A stretch of 64,000 nucleotides of DNA, from assembly GCA_017979445.1 (NCBI GenBank), contig CM030713.1, positions 29,183,934-29,247,933 on the forward strand. Direction: 5' to 3'. Source of the stretch: Akebia trifoliata (Eukaryota; Streptophyta; Magnoliopsida; Ranunculales; Lardizabalaceae). The notes beneath the pieces are model-generated. The model ran no database searches. It saw only the letters and a list, made by a program, of their open reading frames with translations, and was not told the origin of the DNA. This document shows positions 45,907 through 58,080 of this stretch, in pieces. The position numbers were made by a program, and so were the translations under genes. Each line of letters opens with the position of its first letter. Within the stretch, counting starts at the first letter, position 1.

Positions 45907-48858
45907 TTAAGCTCCGAATTTGGGAACTTTAGCAGCTGAGATTTGAGCAAGGAAATGCTCAGCAACAATCCTCCTTTGGATTTTGCCAGTAGCAGTCCTT
46001 GGGAGTGAATCAGTGATGAATACTTTCTTTGGGACTTTGAAAGATGTCAAGTTCTTCTTGCAATATCCCACTATCTCTGCCTCATCCAAATATGATCCCT
46101 CTCTTGGAATTATTGCACAATTTATCTGTTAAAACAAAACAAACATAATTTGACTCATTATTATTTATAAATTCAATTATTAAAATCAAGAAACTTGGGG
46201 TTTAAGCCCCCATAAGAATCAGATTAGAAACCAAAAATGATCCAATAATAAAATGGATACCACATTGAGTTGTGGGTTTTATTACCTCCTCGCCATATTT
46301 ATCGTCTGGAACACCAAAAGCAACTGCCTCAGCAACCTCGGGATGGGACAAAAGGATTGAATCAACCTCAATTGGTGATATCTTCTCCCCTGTTAATCCA
46401 AAAATTACTTTATTACATTTCTTCACATTTAACACAAAAATAAATAAATAAATAAATAAATAAAGCTAGCTTTGCTGGATTAAACGCGTTTTCCGTTTAA
46501 ATCTTCGCTGTCAAAATGAAGTCTGGACACGCTTTTACTGAGGCGACACGCATGAAACCAAAACAGATATTTTATCAACAATTTTTTACCAAACAAACAC
46601 TAGTTTATTGGAGTTTCACTGAAAGGATGATTTGTTGACTGTCAATGTCACAAGTGGGAGAAAAAAAAAAAAGTTTTCTAATAGGATACCAACTTTTACT
46701 TATAACACATTAATCTGTACGCAAGCTACGCTTAAATTCTACAAGGATTGGTGTGTTGTATGTCAAAGTTGGTGTGCCAATATAATCACTAAAAAAAAGA
46801 GAGAGGAGGTTTTGTCACTTACATTTCCAGTCAAAATGACTATGAGACCCTTGTGAGGGTCAAAGTTGATTAATTCAGAATTCGATATCCTATAATAATA
46901 TTTTGGGAAAAAAAAAATATTATAGTTGATTTAGATTTTAGACGTAACCCTCTCAGTTTTGGTTATTATTGGATATACCCATCTTTTCAAACTAAAGGAA
47001 AATTCTTTCTTTTAAACCTAAACTCTTGTACCCTTGGTTTTTATTAAAATATCCATCATTTCAAACTTAATTTAAAAATAAAAAATAAAAAAAAAATCAA
47101 GAAATGAAAGATGATGGGTTTTGGAGAGAAAAAGAAAGAAATCAAGGCATTTTGGTAAAAGGTTGAAGGTGAGGGTGTTTACGTCATTTACATTATCTTT
47201 TCAAAAGACGACCTGTGGCAAAGGATTTCTAAAATATTTACAAAATTCCACGGGTTTATAACTAAAACCAACAATAATATATGGACCTTTAAGAAAGTTG
47301 AGAATTTTACCTCCTCTGTTGATAAGCTCCTTGATCCGACCCACAAGATGCAAATAACCGTCCGAATCGAAGAACCCAAGATCACCCGTATGAAACCACC
47401 CGAACCTGAAAGCATCTTTATTGGCTTCTGGGTTGTTTTTGTAGCCCTTCGTTACATTTAGCCCTCTTATACATACTTCTCCGCTAACGTGCGCCGGCTG
47501 TGGTACACCGTTCTCACTCAAAATCGCCATCTCTTGACCCACCGATTTCCCAACTGACCCGGCCTTATGTAAACCGTTTTCGGGTAACGGGTTCGATGCC
47601 ATAAGATGCGAAGCTTCCGTCATAGCGTACGCTTCTAAAACAGGCGCACCGAACGCCTCCTCCAGCCGATTCATTATAGCCGGCGCGAGAGATGCGCTGC
47701 AGCTCCTTATAAACCGTAGTTTTGGGTAAGTTGGTTCGGGTTTGCTGAGGTGGCGATCTAAGATGATTTGATGAATCGTAGGGACAGCAGTGTACCACGT
47801 GGCGTTGTATTTTAGCATATCGGACCAGAAGGTGGAGGCAGAGAATCGTCCAGCGGATGGGAGAGTAACTGCGGCTCCAGCTCCGAGTGAACTCAGTAAC
47901 CCTGCGAGTAACCCGTGCACGTGAAAGAGAGGGAGGACAACAACTGTTGAGTCTGACTCGGTGAGTTTGTAGACCGATTTGATGTTCTGAGCTGATGCAG
48001 CGAGGTTTTGCTGAGTCAGAGGGACACCCTTTGGACGACTCGTGGTGCCAGAGGTGTGAAGAAATAGGGCAATATCAGATGGCTCATTGACGATTCGAGA
48101 AACCGAGTCAACAAACGATTCGATCCTCGATTCTTGACGAGTTGAAGAGAGAATAATGTCAGCATCGGCATGAGAGAGGGTGGCGGTTGTGTGAGGGATT
48201 TTGAGTTTGGCTGCTGCGGACTGAGCCGACTCGTTTCCTTGCTGGGAAGTAATTAGGAGCTTTGATTCTGAGTCGGATAAGTAGAACTCGAACTCGTCCA
48301 TTGTGTAAGCCGAGTTCAAGGGAGCCGCAATAGCTCGAGCTCTGATCACCCCCAAGAACATAATCACGAACTGCAAAATATAGTTAAAAAAAACATTTAA
48401 AATACTTTAAAAACAAAGAATTTCTCAAATTTGCGATCCGAAATCCAAATCAATCCAGATTATAAAATATATAAAATAAAAAAAAAACAGATAAAATATA
48501 AAACATAATCAAGATCTGAAAATACGTAAAAGTGAAAATAAAATCATTTAAAAACAGAATTTCTAATACCGATTAGTTTAACCTAATTAAAAAACTCAGA
48601 AATAAACCCAAATCAATCCAAAAAATATATTAAAAAAATCACAGAGAAGATATGAACCTCGACGGTGTTTGGGAAGGTGAGAGCAACAACATCACCAGCC
48701 TTAACGCCAGATTCAACAAGAAGAAAGGCAGCTTGATCGATCAGATATTGTAATCGCGAGTGTGTCAGATCGAATTTTCCAGAAATCGAAAGGGCTCGAC
48801 TTGATGGAAATTCTTCGGCCGTTTTCTTCAACAAACCAGTGAGAGTCATGTTCGCCAT
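45907..48858 (-). CDS. AAE3: Oxalate--CoA ligase (oxalyl-CoA synthetase, acyl-activating enzyme 3)
   Basis: Four exons: 48658-48858, 47311-48370, 46286-46389, 45907-46125, giving 527 residues. This AMP-forming ligase of the ANL superfamily activates oxalate with ATP and CoA, the first step of the CoA-dependent oxalate breakdown route. The start is the ATG of MANMTLTGLLKKTAEEFP at 48858; nine bases further upstream only a TTG is in frame. Signatures: KAGDVVALTFPNTVEF, the AMP-binding motif HTSGTTSRPKG (residues 172-182), LPLFHVHGL, YTAVPTIHQIIL, EAYAMTEASHLM, GWFHTGDLG, the hinge VGRIKELINRGGEK, and the catalytic-lysine region TATGKIQRR. Resemblance to Arabidopsis AAE3 (which I know as At3g48990) is high throughout, and higher than to 4-coumarate ligases. 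The C-terminus KFGA is not a clear PTS1 signal. Confidence 0.95.
46672..46790. mobile_element. M2-family MITE in AAE3 intron 2
   Basis: The left arm AATAGGATACCAACTTTTAC and right arm GTCAAAGTTGGTGTGCCAAT form inverted repeats. 119 bp, no ORF. Confidence 0.65.
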
Positions 48859-49600
48859 TATTTCCAAGAAAATAAAATGAATTTTGAGGAAAATAAAAAA
48901 TAAGAAAAAAAACCCAATTAACGAAAAGATCTGTGTGATAGAGAATTGAGAAACGATACCTATTAATAAGAAAGTTGAGGAGGTCTAGGTTCGGTATGTG
49001 CGCGTGGTAAGTGGTGCGAACGACGGTTGTTTTTGAGGGAGGTAGACTTGGTGAATATATGACACGTGGCATTGTCTAGTCAGTCCTTGTGTGCTGCGGC
49101 GATAACAAGTCAAAAAGTGTTTCAGTTTAGACCCAGTTTTGGGAAATGGGCCCACCAAATAGTTGTGGGCCCGTTAGAAAACACGAGTAAGTCACTTCTT
49201 CGTGTTTATTTTTACTGTTTTGCCCTTCTAGTGGACGTGTTCGATTTGAAAGAAACTTCTCACGTCCTAAAAAAATCTTAGAAAAATACCGCGTCCAGCT
49301 TGGATCCCACACGATTGAGAGTCGTGTTTTTTCTAATAACAGTGCTCAAAGACTACTCACTGCATGCCACTTCAAGCATAAAAGGGGTAGTTTTGTAATC
49401 AGCGAGGGTACTTTTTGTAAAACAGAAATACCATTGATACACGTGGGCATATGTGATTGGTGGATCCCAGATTTCTTTGAGCAATTTTCTTTTACATGAG
49501 GTTAAAATAACACACAGCTAGTGTTCATCATATTTACATAAAGAGTGACTCTAACCTTACAAATTTAGCAAGATTTCAAATCTTACTCTGACAACCAAAA
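48859..49600. other. 5' region of AAE3
   Basis: Probably contains the leader and promoter. I found no convincing TATA box. A GGGCCC palindrome pair (about 49148-49174) and several ACGTG motifs are present. No other gene. Confidence 0.35.
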
Positions 49601-52480
49601 AATGATCCAAGATCACAAAATTCTATGAACTTAAAAAAACAAAATCGTAGAAAAAATTAATTTTTAACGCTAAATTTTAATTTTAAACTTGAGAGTTTAG
49701 CGAGAGTTTATTAGTCTTCTATTTTCAAAGACTACTAATAAATTTACACCTTTCAATTCTCTCTAACGTGGCATGTGAGCAAAACCATAGATCTTTTTTC
49801 GTTGGGTATCCCGAACAAAATGATTAATGGTACAATGCACTGCCACATCATAGAGCATATAAATAGCATCGGTTTATAATGACTAATTTTCAAAAGAAAA
49901 TAAAATGTTGATCTATAAATATATAGCCGACAGATGCATCGTGCACGTACCAGCATGATTGAAAAATTATAGCATTTAGATTCAAGCCTTTTATCATGGA
50001 AAATTTCTAATCATATATTTGAATACTTCTTCGATAAATCAAGTCCTTATTTAACAATCACATGTTGATTCAATTTGATGTTCACCCAAAAGAGTGTATC
50101 AGAGTGATTTTTAGCTCACGGCACCACACCCATTACCATGTGGCTAAAAAGACAAGATAAAAAAGAGAAAAACAAATTCTCTCATTATCTTAATGAAAAA
50201 AGAAAATTTCCTAATTGCATCAGCTTGTGACATTAAAAAATGTGATCCAATGCCATGGGTTTGTAGAGGATGAAATTCTATGAATTTCAATATATATATT
50301 TATTGACATTTTTTAAGATTTGAAACTTTAATCTCCATAATAGTAATCAAAGAATCCTATTGAAATCATGGATGTTTGGACTTGCAAAAAAAACTTGCAT
50401 TAGGTTTGATATCTCAAAGGGTTGGATGTGAAGAAATTAAGAAGTCAAAAAAATATTTTTTGAAAATTAAAATGGTAAGAAGTGTCTTACCATACCAACA
50501 TATGATAATATATCATGCCAAAAATACAATCCTGTTCTTAAGGTTTTGAAGGTTGATAAAGATATAATAACAAAGTTAAAAATCGTAGATAAAAATACTT
50601 GCCCTGTTGTTAGAGACAAGTGATTTTGGGGATAAAATTAAGAATTATGAACATAGCTACAAAATTCTCCGAAATTTTTAAAATTTTGTAAAATTCTCCA
50701 AATAAGGGATTAGTCGATTAAATCTACAGATGAACGAAATAATCAATAATTTATCAATTAATCACTGAATATAGTAACATTTTTTATCTTTTTATCTCAA
50801 AATTTTATTTCTTCAACATTAAAATCTTAAGAATAAGAAATGATTTGTAGGGAGTTGAAGATGATAGATTTTTACAAAAAAGAACTCAAAAACATTATTT
50901 TTATATTTTTCGACTTTATTTTACAAAACTTCAGATTGAATAACACATGGAATATCTCTAAAATCGATTAAAAAGTGAAGGGTTAAAATCACCTTTTTTT
51001 CTATTTTTTTTTTCAATGAACCCTACAAAATATGCATGTCATATGCTTGAAAAATCTCTAATATTGACCAAAATGGGTGTGAGCTGTTAAATCACAAATT
51101 TTCTTTTCTTTTCAAACAGATGAATAGAGATTGAAAGTGAGAGCCCATAAGTAATTTTACATTAGTTAGAGTTTGAGAAGGTCGAGACAAGTATTGCATA
51201 TCATTAGTTTTCAGAACATAGGGTATCTATAATTTTAATTAGATTAAGGGGTAAATCACCATTTTTTAAGGAGATTTAACCGACAGATCTATCTATTGTA
51301 TTTTTTTTATATACAAAAACTCCCTTGAAGTTATGAGAACTCCAAAGAAAGGTTACTGAATAAATTTTAGAATGAGATCCACATTATTTTATAAGATTAA
51401 TTACCTATAATACCTTCAATTATTTAAATCAAATACTTATTATATTATATATATCCTCTTAATATATATTCTCTCCCCTAAAAGTATCGTTAGGCCCATA
51501 TGGCGACATTGGCAATCCAACACTACAATCAAATGAACTTTTGGACTTAATCTATGCACGATTTCTGGAGAGAATCATAATTGAGAGGTGAGATAATATA
51601 AGAAGTATTTGATTTCAATAAATGAGGATATTATAAATATTTTATCATTTAAAATGACGTGAGCCAATCCAAAAGTTTGTTGAGTATCAAACTTGATGAG
51701 TAAGGTTCCCATGGAGTTGTCTTTCTTTTTAAAGACTAATGATAAAAATGCAAGAGATTGGCCGCCCCGTCAAATCTTTCTTTTCAAAGACTAATGATAA
51801 TGTGGGGGTCTTTTTGTTGTCAGTTTGAAAAATAGAGGAGGTATCTCTAATATCCTTCAAAATGTAAAAGGGTCTCTCATATTTTATTTTTTTTACATTC
51901 AATGGGGGTTATGTATCTTTAGTTTAAAAATTAGAGTAGGTATCTCTAATATCCATCAAAATATAAGGGGGGCTAATCAGTAATCATCAATTTTTCTTTT
52001 CAGAATGTTCATGCCTTCTATGTTTTCAAATTGAAGACAAGCCCCCCTCATTATTTTTTGGGTGATTTACTATCCCTCGACATTATGGTGAATATTTGAC
52101 TTATCCCCTCTGTTTTCAAACAAATGAGATGTCCCCTTTCGTTGTGTTCTTTTTTTAGTAGACTAACAAAAATATAATAACCTAAATACCATCATTTTCG
52201 ACATATATTTTGACTTTCAACTTAATCCCTTATAGAAAATTTTAAAATGTTTTAGTCAAAAAACATATCAACATCTTCTACTTCAAAAATAGTATCTCAT
52301 TCTTAAGGTTGAATACTAGGGTAAAGATGTTGGTTTTTGGAAGATAAATCAAAGGGAATTTTTTATTTCAGATTGAAGAAGAGGGTATTTAGGTTATTTA
52401 CCTAAGTTTATTAAAGAAGACCGTGGTCTAGGGGGGCATGTAGGTTTTATTTTTATTTTATTTATTTTATTTTTTTTGTG
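49601..52480. other. Gene-free AT-rich region with repeat fragments
   Basis: No coding region is supported. Visible: a palindromic-end family piece (49560-49700 and about 50220-50300), a short direct repeat of AGGTATCTCTAATATCC (about 51840 and 51933), and GGGGCATGTC-type dispersed repeat pieces (52020-52145). Confidence 0.4.
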
Positions 52481-52918
52481 AATATTGAGAAACACTATGT
52501 TTTTAAACTAATGATATTGCTGTTTGACTTAGGTCTATTCTCATATACTAATGAGAAATAACTTAAATGCACTTTTCTTGATCCTCTAATCAAAGAATCT
52601 TGAATTTACTACCCAAAACCAAAATCATATTAAAGCCCTTCCACCTTTCCAATTGACTATAATTTGTCCCTCACATAAACAGTCACTAACTCCACCCCTA
52701 GACTCACATCAATATTCGCACCAACCCAATTAGTTGAGGTTCAAAAGTCAAATATTATTATTCGATTTGTGTTTTATATCTCAAACCAATCTTCTTGGAG
52801 TAGGGTTGGGATTTGATTGAATATTTCAAAACTCATAATTATAATAAAGAGACAGTGCGAATGAATTAGAATATAAAGAGAAAGTGGAATAAAGATAAAG
52901 TGTGAATGAATTAGAATA

Positions 52919-53097
52919 GAGTCGTGCTGGGGTGACAGGATTTACTGTGATTCTCACAATTTTGATGTGAACATGCATACAAATTCGTAGATGATTTTTA
53001 CTCGTATTACGAGAAAATATATCTATGGTTATGTGCACATCCCACATCAGACTTGTGAGAATCGCAATAAATTCTTTTTGTCATTTCAGCATTTTCC
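52919..53097. mobile_element. Mutator-like MITE, M1 family, well preserved
   Basis: 179 bp. The left end GAGTCGTGCTGGGGTGAC and right end (inverted) GGAAAATGCTGAAATGAC are related 18-bp termini, followed by an inner inverted repeat (GATTCTCACAATTTTGATG and its inverse). The flanks ATTAGAATA (52910-52918) and ATTAGGATA (53098-53106) form a 9-bp target-site duplication with one mismatch, the Mutator superfamily size. Confidence 0.8.
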
Positions 53098-53365
53098 ATT
53101 AGGATATAAAGAGAAAGTGGAATAAAGCGACATATACAATAACGCATATATACTTGACTTGACTAAGCCTACCAATCAAGAGTGTGTAGTTTCGTTTGCT
53201 GGGCATTAATGCAAGTAGAGTCGTTCCGTTAGACCTATGTTTGGATCCAATTTATTGGCCCAGGAGAGGCAATAAAGTTAGTTTCATTAATTGATCAAGT
53301 TTCATCAATTACTTTAGTTGAATCAAAATTTGTTGACAAAGAAGCAACTAAAGTGACCAAACAAG

Positions 53366-53834
53366 TGTTGGGCGTAGTGACCAAGGTCTCCTTAAAAAAA
53401 GAGAGGTCTTGAGTTCAAGCCTCCTTGTTAGCCACCATAGGAATTTGACTTGTCTTATTGGCATGTGTGATTAGTACCAACAAGTGTTAGATGTAGTGGC
53501 CAAAGCCTTCCTCCAAAAAGGAAGAAATCATGAGTTCAAATCTCCTCATTTGCCACCATAGGGATTTCACCCGTCTTATCTTGCATGTGTGATTGGTACC
53601 AACAAGTATTTGTCGTAATGACCAAGGCCTCACTCCAAAAAGGGAGAGGTCTTGAGTTCAAGTCTTGTTGGCCACCACAAGGATTTTATCTATCTTGGTT
53701 GGCATGTGATTGGTGGGGTATTGTATGTAACCGGGGGATTTGGGCGAGATGTGATGCCCTAGGAAGCCAATTGCCTTGCCCTTGTCAATGGAGACTACGA
53801 ATCCCGACACTTCTGCCATAAGAAAAAAAAAAAG
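53366..53834 (+). mobile_element. SINE-like element with triplicated tRNA-like head
   Basis: A unit of about 121 bp recurs three times in tandem, each with a TAGTG(A/G)CCAA A-box-like segment and a GAGTTCAA B-box-like segment (53411, 53532 and 53654, spacing 121 and 122 bp). The units are joined at GGTACCAACAAGT. Only the third continues into a distinct tail (GGGGTATTGTATGTAACCGG to CTTCTGCCATAAG) and an A-rich end at 53822. Flanking duplications are unclear. It is a different family from the SINE at 19655. Confidence 0.65.
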
Positions 53835-53859
53835 AGGAAACATGCAAAGCAAGGAAGGA

Positions 53860-54649
53860 AGATTTGATTCGGGTTTAACATCTCAAAATCACTTCTTAAT
53901 TAATTTTTAAATTACAAATAAGCCTTTTAGATACATGTGTGTATGCACATGCCACCTTTTATTCTTAATAAATGGTTTTCTTGCTAAATGACGACCCTTC
54001 AATTTTTGGACAACAACTTAATAATTTAGTAATCTCAAACCAAATTTTCTTTGACTCAAAAAATTTCTGAATTACCTAGCTAAAACTCCCACTCTCTTAT
54101 TTTAAATGAGATTTCCAAGGACTATTGCAACAAGACTTTGGTGATTTATAACAGAAAAAGATGAACGGTATACTCATTGTTATTCAAAAAAGTAAGTTAT
54201 TATTTTTTTCAGGACAAAGAAATAGTTCACGTCAGACGTTTAGTAAGGAAATGTATTTCGAAACCGAGCCCTAAAAATATATCTTGTTCTTAAAAAAAAA
54301 AAAACTAGATCATTTCACACAATTAATGAGCTCAATCGTAAACCACCAATGATTTGTTTGCTAGGTCAACATTTAATATTTCATTAATATGTGCTGTGGT
54401 GATTTTTCAATCATATAAGCTTTGAGATGCGTGTTATCGAATGCTTTTGCAAGTTCTTTATCTACAATGAGTGACACTAGTGTGATACCTCCCAAATAAT
54501 TTATAATAATCTAGTGATCAGTAAGTTGTGGAGTGAAACAAGAAAAATTAAGAAAATATTTTAGCTAGAACAATATCTTCAGCCTCAACTGTTCAATATG
54601 TTAAACTGGTATGGTGAAATCAGTCCTATTATATGATAGATATTAACTA
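53860..54649. other. AT-rich intergenic stretch
   Basis: I see no gene, inverted repeat or recognisable element in this interval. Confidence 0.45.
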
Positions 54650-54662
54650 ATTCAATGTGTTT

Positions 54663-54887
54663 TTTTTTTTTGTTTGATGGGGGTATCCGAACTTACGTTT
54701 GACTAGTGGAACCGGGGGAGCCAGAGACTGGACCAAGGCTTTGAGTCCCTCTCTCAGGCACGTGCAATGCCCGCACATCACATGGGTGGCCTCGAAGAGC
54801 CATTGCTCATATTGGGTATCGAACACAACCTACAAACTCTCATCGCATATTGGATTCAAAATTGCCATTGAACCAACCCTTGGGGTT
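54663..54887 (-). mobile_element. tRNA-derived SINE with 13-bp target-site duplication
   Basis: Same family as 19655-19889. On the minus strand it has GGTTCAATGGCAATTTTGAA near the 5' end, a good B box (GTTCGATACCC), and a poly(A) tail. ATTCAATGTGTTT (54650-54662) and ATTCGATGTGTTT (54888-54900) are a 13-bp duplication with one mismatch. Confidence 0.8.
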
Positions 54888-54900
54888 ATTCGATGTGTTT

Positions 54901-55979
54901 GTTAAGAATTGATAGGGATTTTCCCAGAGTTTGTTTTAACATTTGGGTTTATTCAAATATTTGAACTTTCCAAAGGTGTTTGTATTGATAAATAATGATT
55001 TTATTGAGTACGCGTTGATGATCGGATCATTCACATCCATTGGGTCAACTTCTTATTTTTTGGTATGTAAGTTGGATTTGAACATGTGATCTCAAAGTTG
55101 CATTGCGATATGTCAATTAATTGAGCTATGGGTGAAACCCATTAAGTCAAAAGTTGCATTGCAATATGTCAACCATTCGAGTTATGGGTCGAAACCCAAT
55201 AGTAGTTTATTAAATGAAGAAGAAGAAATTCTCAAACCAATTGAGTAGATGAAGAAGTAAAAATTCTCGAACCACCCCATCTACGCATCTATCTAGATAG
55301 TGGAGAAATTAATGAAAGTTCCTACCAGAAAGAGAGGTAGGCTTTCTCTCGAGTCCAAATTTACTGTTAACGAAAAATAATACTAAGCTGATAAATCAAT
55401 CGCATGATGCCACATGTATAGGAAAAAGGGTAAAAGTCGAAAACTTAACCGCTTATCATCTACCCCAAGAATTGTCTCTCGATCTAACTAATCAGCAGGT
55501 TTTTTTCTTCTTTTTCTTCCAATACATGTGACCTTGTGTTATTAACTCATTCATTTAGCATCATTTTTTATTACCAGAAAATCTCAATTTCTTTCTTTAC
55601 AATTGATGATGAAGAATGTTCACCATGGTTGTTTCTAGAATTAAAAATCCTGAGAAGCAAGGAAGCATTTCTTGTCACAGTAATTCCTATGTACATCACC
55701 AAAGAATTGCACATAGTTGGTGTGGTGATAGTATAAGTTGGTTTGATAATAGTAACTCTCAAATATAAATATCTATAGAATAAAGTTATATTAACTTAAA
55801 AAAAAAAAAAAAAAAAAAAACCTCAAAAGGGACTGTTGTGATAGTGTGCATGCAACCATTGATTTTTTTTCCTTGTATATCTCGAGGAAAAATGTATGGT
55901 TTTGTACACGTTACCATGTAAATGAGTGTTTTTCTTAAGTCAATTTATCACAACTCATATCTTAATACCCTAATTTTCA
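54901..55979. other. Gene-free stretch
   Basis: No supported gene. A decayed M2-like inverted repeat spans about 55652-55760 (ATCACCAAAGAATTGC with GTTGGTGTGGTGATAG), followed by a run of about 22 adenines (55799-55820). A hairpin-like sequence of the M1 core type lies at 55830-55930. Confidence 0.4.
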
Positions 55980-56150
55980 AAGATTCGGGTTGGAGAAACA
56001 TTGATATCGACATCGCTTCAGACATTGGTATGCAAAATCATAAATGCTTCTCGCTCATATCTCGATGAAAATCATATATGTTTCTGTAGACACATCCACA
56101 TCAATAAGGTCTGAAACGATGTTAATTTCAATGTTATTTCAATATTTTCC
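55980..56150. mobile_element. M1-family MITE, diverged
   Basis: The inner inverted repeat (CATCGCTTCAGACATTGG and its imperfect inverse near CAATAAGGTCTGAAACGATG), the core CTCATATCTCGATGAAAATC, and the right end ATTTCAATATTTTCC identify the family. The ends are approximate. Confidence 0.5.
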
Positions 56151-56159
56151 ATTTTCAAA

Positions 56160-56928
56160 CTCTAACTAAAAACCCTTTATTTTCTTCTCAAGCCAACCTA
56201 TTTTTTAACCTAATTTTCAACCTTAAAATTTTTATCCAAGTCAATGTTAAAATCTTAATAACAAAATAAAAGGAGAAATTTTATGATAGAAACATCTAGG
56301 ATTTATATAATACATTGAAGATGTTGGATCAAAGATGAGGATGACTAGGATAGAAATATTTCATCCTAGAGATTAACAACTTGAAGATGACAAATTCCAA
56401 ATTCGTACGCAATTTTAAGATTATATCTTTGTTTTAAATTTCAAATCTCAATAATAAAATAAGATTGTTGGAGTGTAAGATGAATTTTTGGATAAAAAAA
56501 TCAAGGATTTGTTGAATATGGACTGAATAATAGGTTAAAAATAATTTACCTTAAAAATAAATAACTAAAAGATAACAGAGAGTTTCTAGAAAAATGAAGG
56601 ATAAGGACATTTTGCCTTCTATTAACAGCAAAGCTAAGGGGGTACGTCATCAGTTTGAAAATAGGTGGGGATCCATAATATTGACCAACGTAGAGGGGCA
56701 TGTCTAAATTACTCTAAAGTCAAAGAAGATCAACGGCTATGTAAAACGCGCAACTGATGCCACGTCATTAAAATGAACATTTGCTGTTTTAAAGTAATTC
56801 AGACAACTGCGTGATATTTAAACCACTATTGTGCTTGATCTTTGACTAAGAAGAAAATATCCATGAAGATATTATACTTTAGTAACAAAATGATCAAATA
56901 AGAGAGATTAAGAACTCAATCAAGCTAT
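56160..56928. other. AT-rich intergenic stretch
   Basis: No gene seen. 56640-56715 is a piece of the GGGGCATGTC dispersed repeat. Confidence 0.4.
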
Positions 56929-56936
56929 CAATGAAC

Positions 56937-57348
56937 TATGGCTGTCAATGGATTGGTTCAGATCGAATTAAGGTTGATTTGGTATCGATTTGATTTAATC
57001 GGATTGGATTTAAGTGATCCAATAATGTATCGGATCAGATTTGTATCAGAACTTGATATTAAGATCTAAATCTGATCCATTAACAATCAGATTGGGTTCA
57101 GATGAGGGCAAATCTAATTTTATATATAAAATCTACATAAATTTCATACATCTTAACATATATATAAAATAAATTATATACTTTCTAACATATTATCGGA
57201 TCGGGACATGATTGATCTAGATCAGACCTAATAAGATATCAAATTAAAACCTTATTGGATCGAATCCTTATCAAAATTTAAAATATCGACCCAGACCCAA
57301 AGTTATAAAATTGAATTTCACGTCTGTTCTAATCTATTGACATCTTTA
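56937..57348. mobile_element. hAT-type MITE with perfect 8-bp target-site duplication
   Basis: 412 bp beginning TATGGCTGTCAATGGATTGG and ending CTAATCTATTGACATCTTTA. CAATGAAC occurs exactly on both sides (56929-56936 and 57349-57356), the 8-bp duplication typical of hAT insertions. The inner sequence is rich in GGATC/GATCC motifs without an ORF. Relics of the same family lie at 9670-9990 and 35730-35970. Confidence 0.85.
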
Positions 57349-57356
57349 CAATGAAC

Positions 57357-58000
57357 CATGTTTTTGTCCGAATTGGCATTGATTAGGTTTGGATTTTATT
57401 AATAGTCTTGTTCAATTATTGGTATTGGCTGACTAGACTCAATTCGTATTTCTTGTCGTGTTCGGGATTGGGAGCTAGGCTTTTTATAATATATAAGAAA
57501 AATTGTGGAACGACTTAATCAATCCAACCCACAAAAAGAATTATTTGATCCTACCCAACAATTAAATTGTCCAGACTCCGAAGTAGAATATTGAGATCTA
57601 ATTAACAACTAATCATTTTACGATCCAAACCCAATCCATAGATAGTTCTATCTTCAACCTTAAAAAAAATATATTTAAAACTAATAATTAGCCTTTATCA
57701 GTCAAGTTTAATGTTCACGTATAAATCCACATATATCATATACTATTAATAGAACCAAAATTCATTTCTGAAAATAAAAAAGGGTGCACATCAAGAATTT
57801 ATGTTTAGCAATATAGCAAATTCCTATCTCCAGAGACGTGTCCGTCCCTCCGCGCTTCATATAATTTTTAATTCGTGGAGCTCGCATAACCGAAAATAAT
57901 TACTGCGTATCACATAACTAATCCACACAGTTACACCTGTAAGACTCATGAGATGACGCGTGTACTTAGCGTAACCACGTACACACAGAAACCACACCTC
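57357..58000. promoter_or_regulatory. Upstream region of GPX6
   Basis: AT-rich to about 57840, then a likely promoter with ACGCGTGTACTTAGCG and CCACGTAC (ACGT cores that could bind bZIP factors). No other gene. Confidence 0.35.
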
Positions 58001-58001
58001 C

Positions 58002-58009
58002 TTATATAC
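58002..58009 (+). promoter_or_regulatory. TATA box of GPX6
   Basis: TTATATAC 79 bp upstream of the ATG at 58081, implying a leader of about 50 nt. Confidence 0.55.
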
Positions 58010-58080
58010 AGGAACACAGAAGCAAATACAGAGCCGTTCGACTGCTTTCGCTTTAGGTCTCTGGTTTGATCCTCTCTTCG

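Noticed and set aside
47201..47310. Continuation of the large AAE3 frame past the hinge GRIKELINRGG
   Set aside because: The conserved protein switches at a GT donor to GEKISPIEVD at 46389. The extra residues are intron translation.
48859..48867. Longer AAE3 start reading MEIMANM
   Set aside because: The upstream codon is TTG, not ATG. The first ATG in frame is at 48858 and gives the family-typical MAN start.
53411..53664. Three tRNA genes
   Set aside because: The A- and B-box-like motifs occur, but no cloverleaf with acceptor and anticodon stems can be drawn, and the units continue into a SINE-type tail.
58066..58080. Longer GPX6 start reading MILSSML
   Set aside because: The codon at 58066 is TTG. 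The ATG at 58081 is the first true start in frame.
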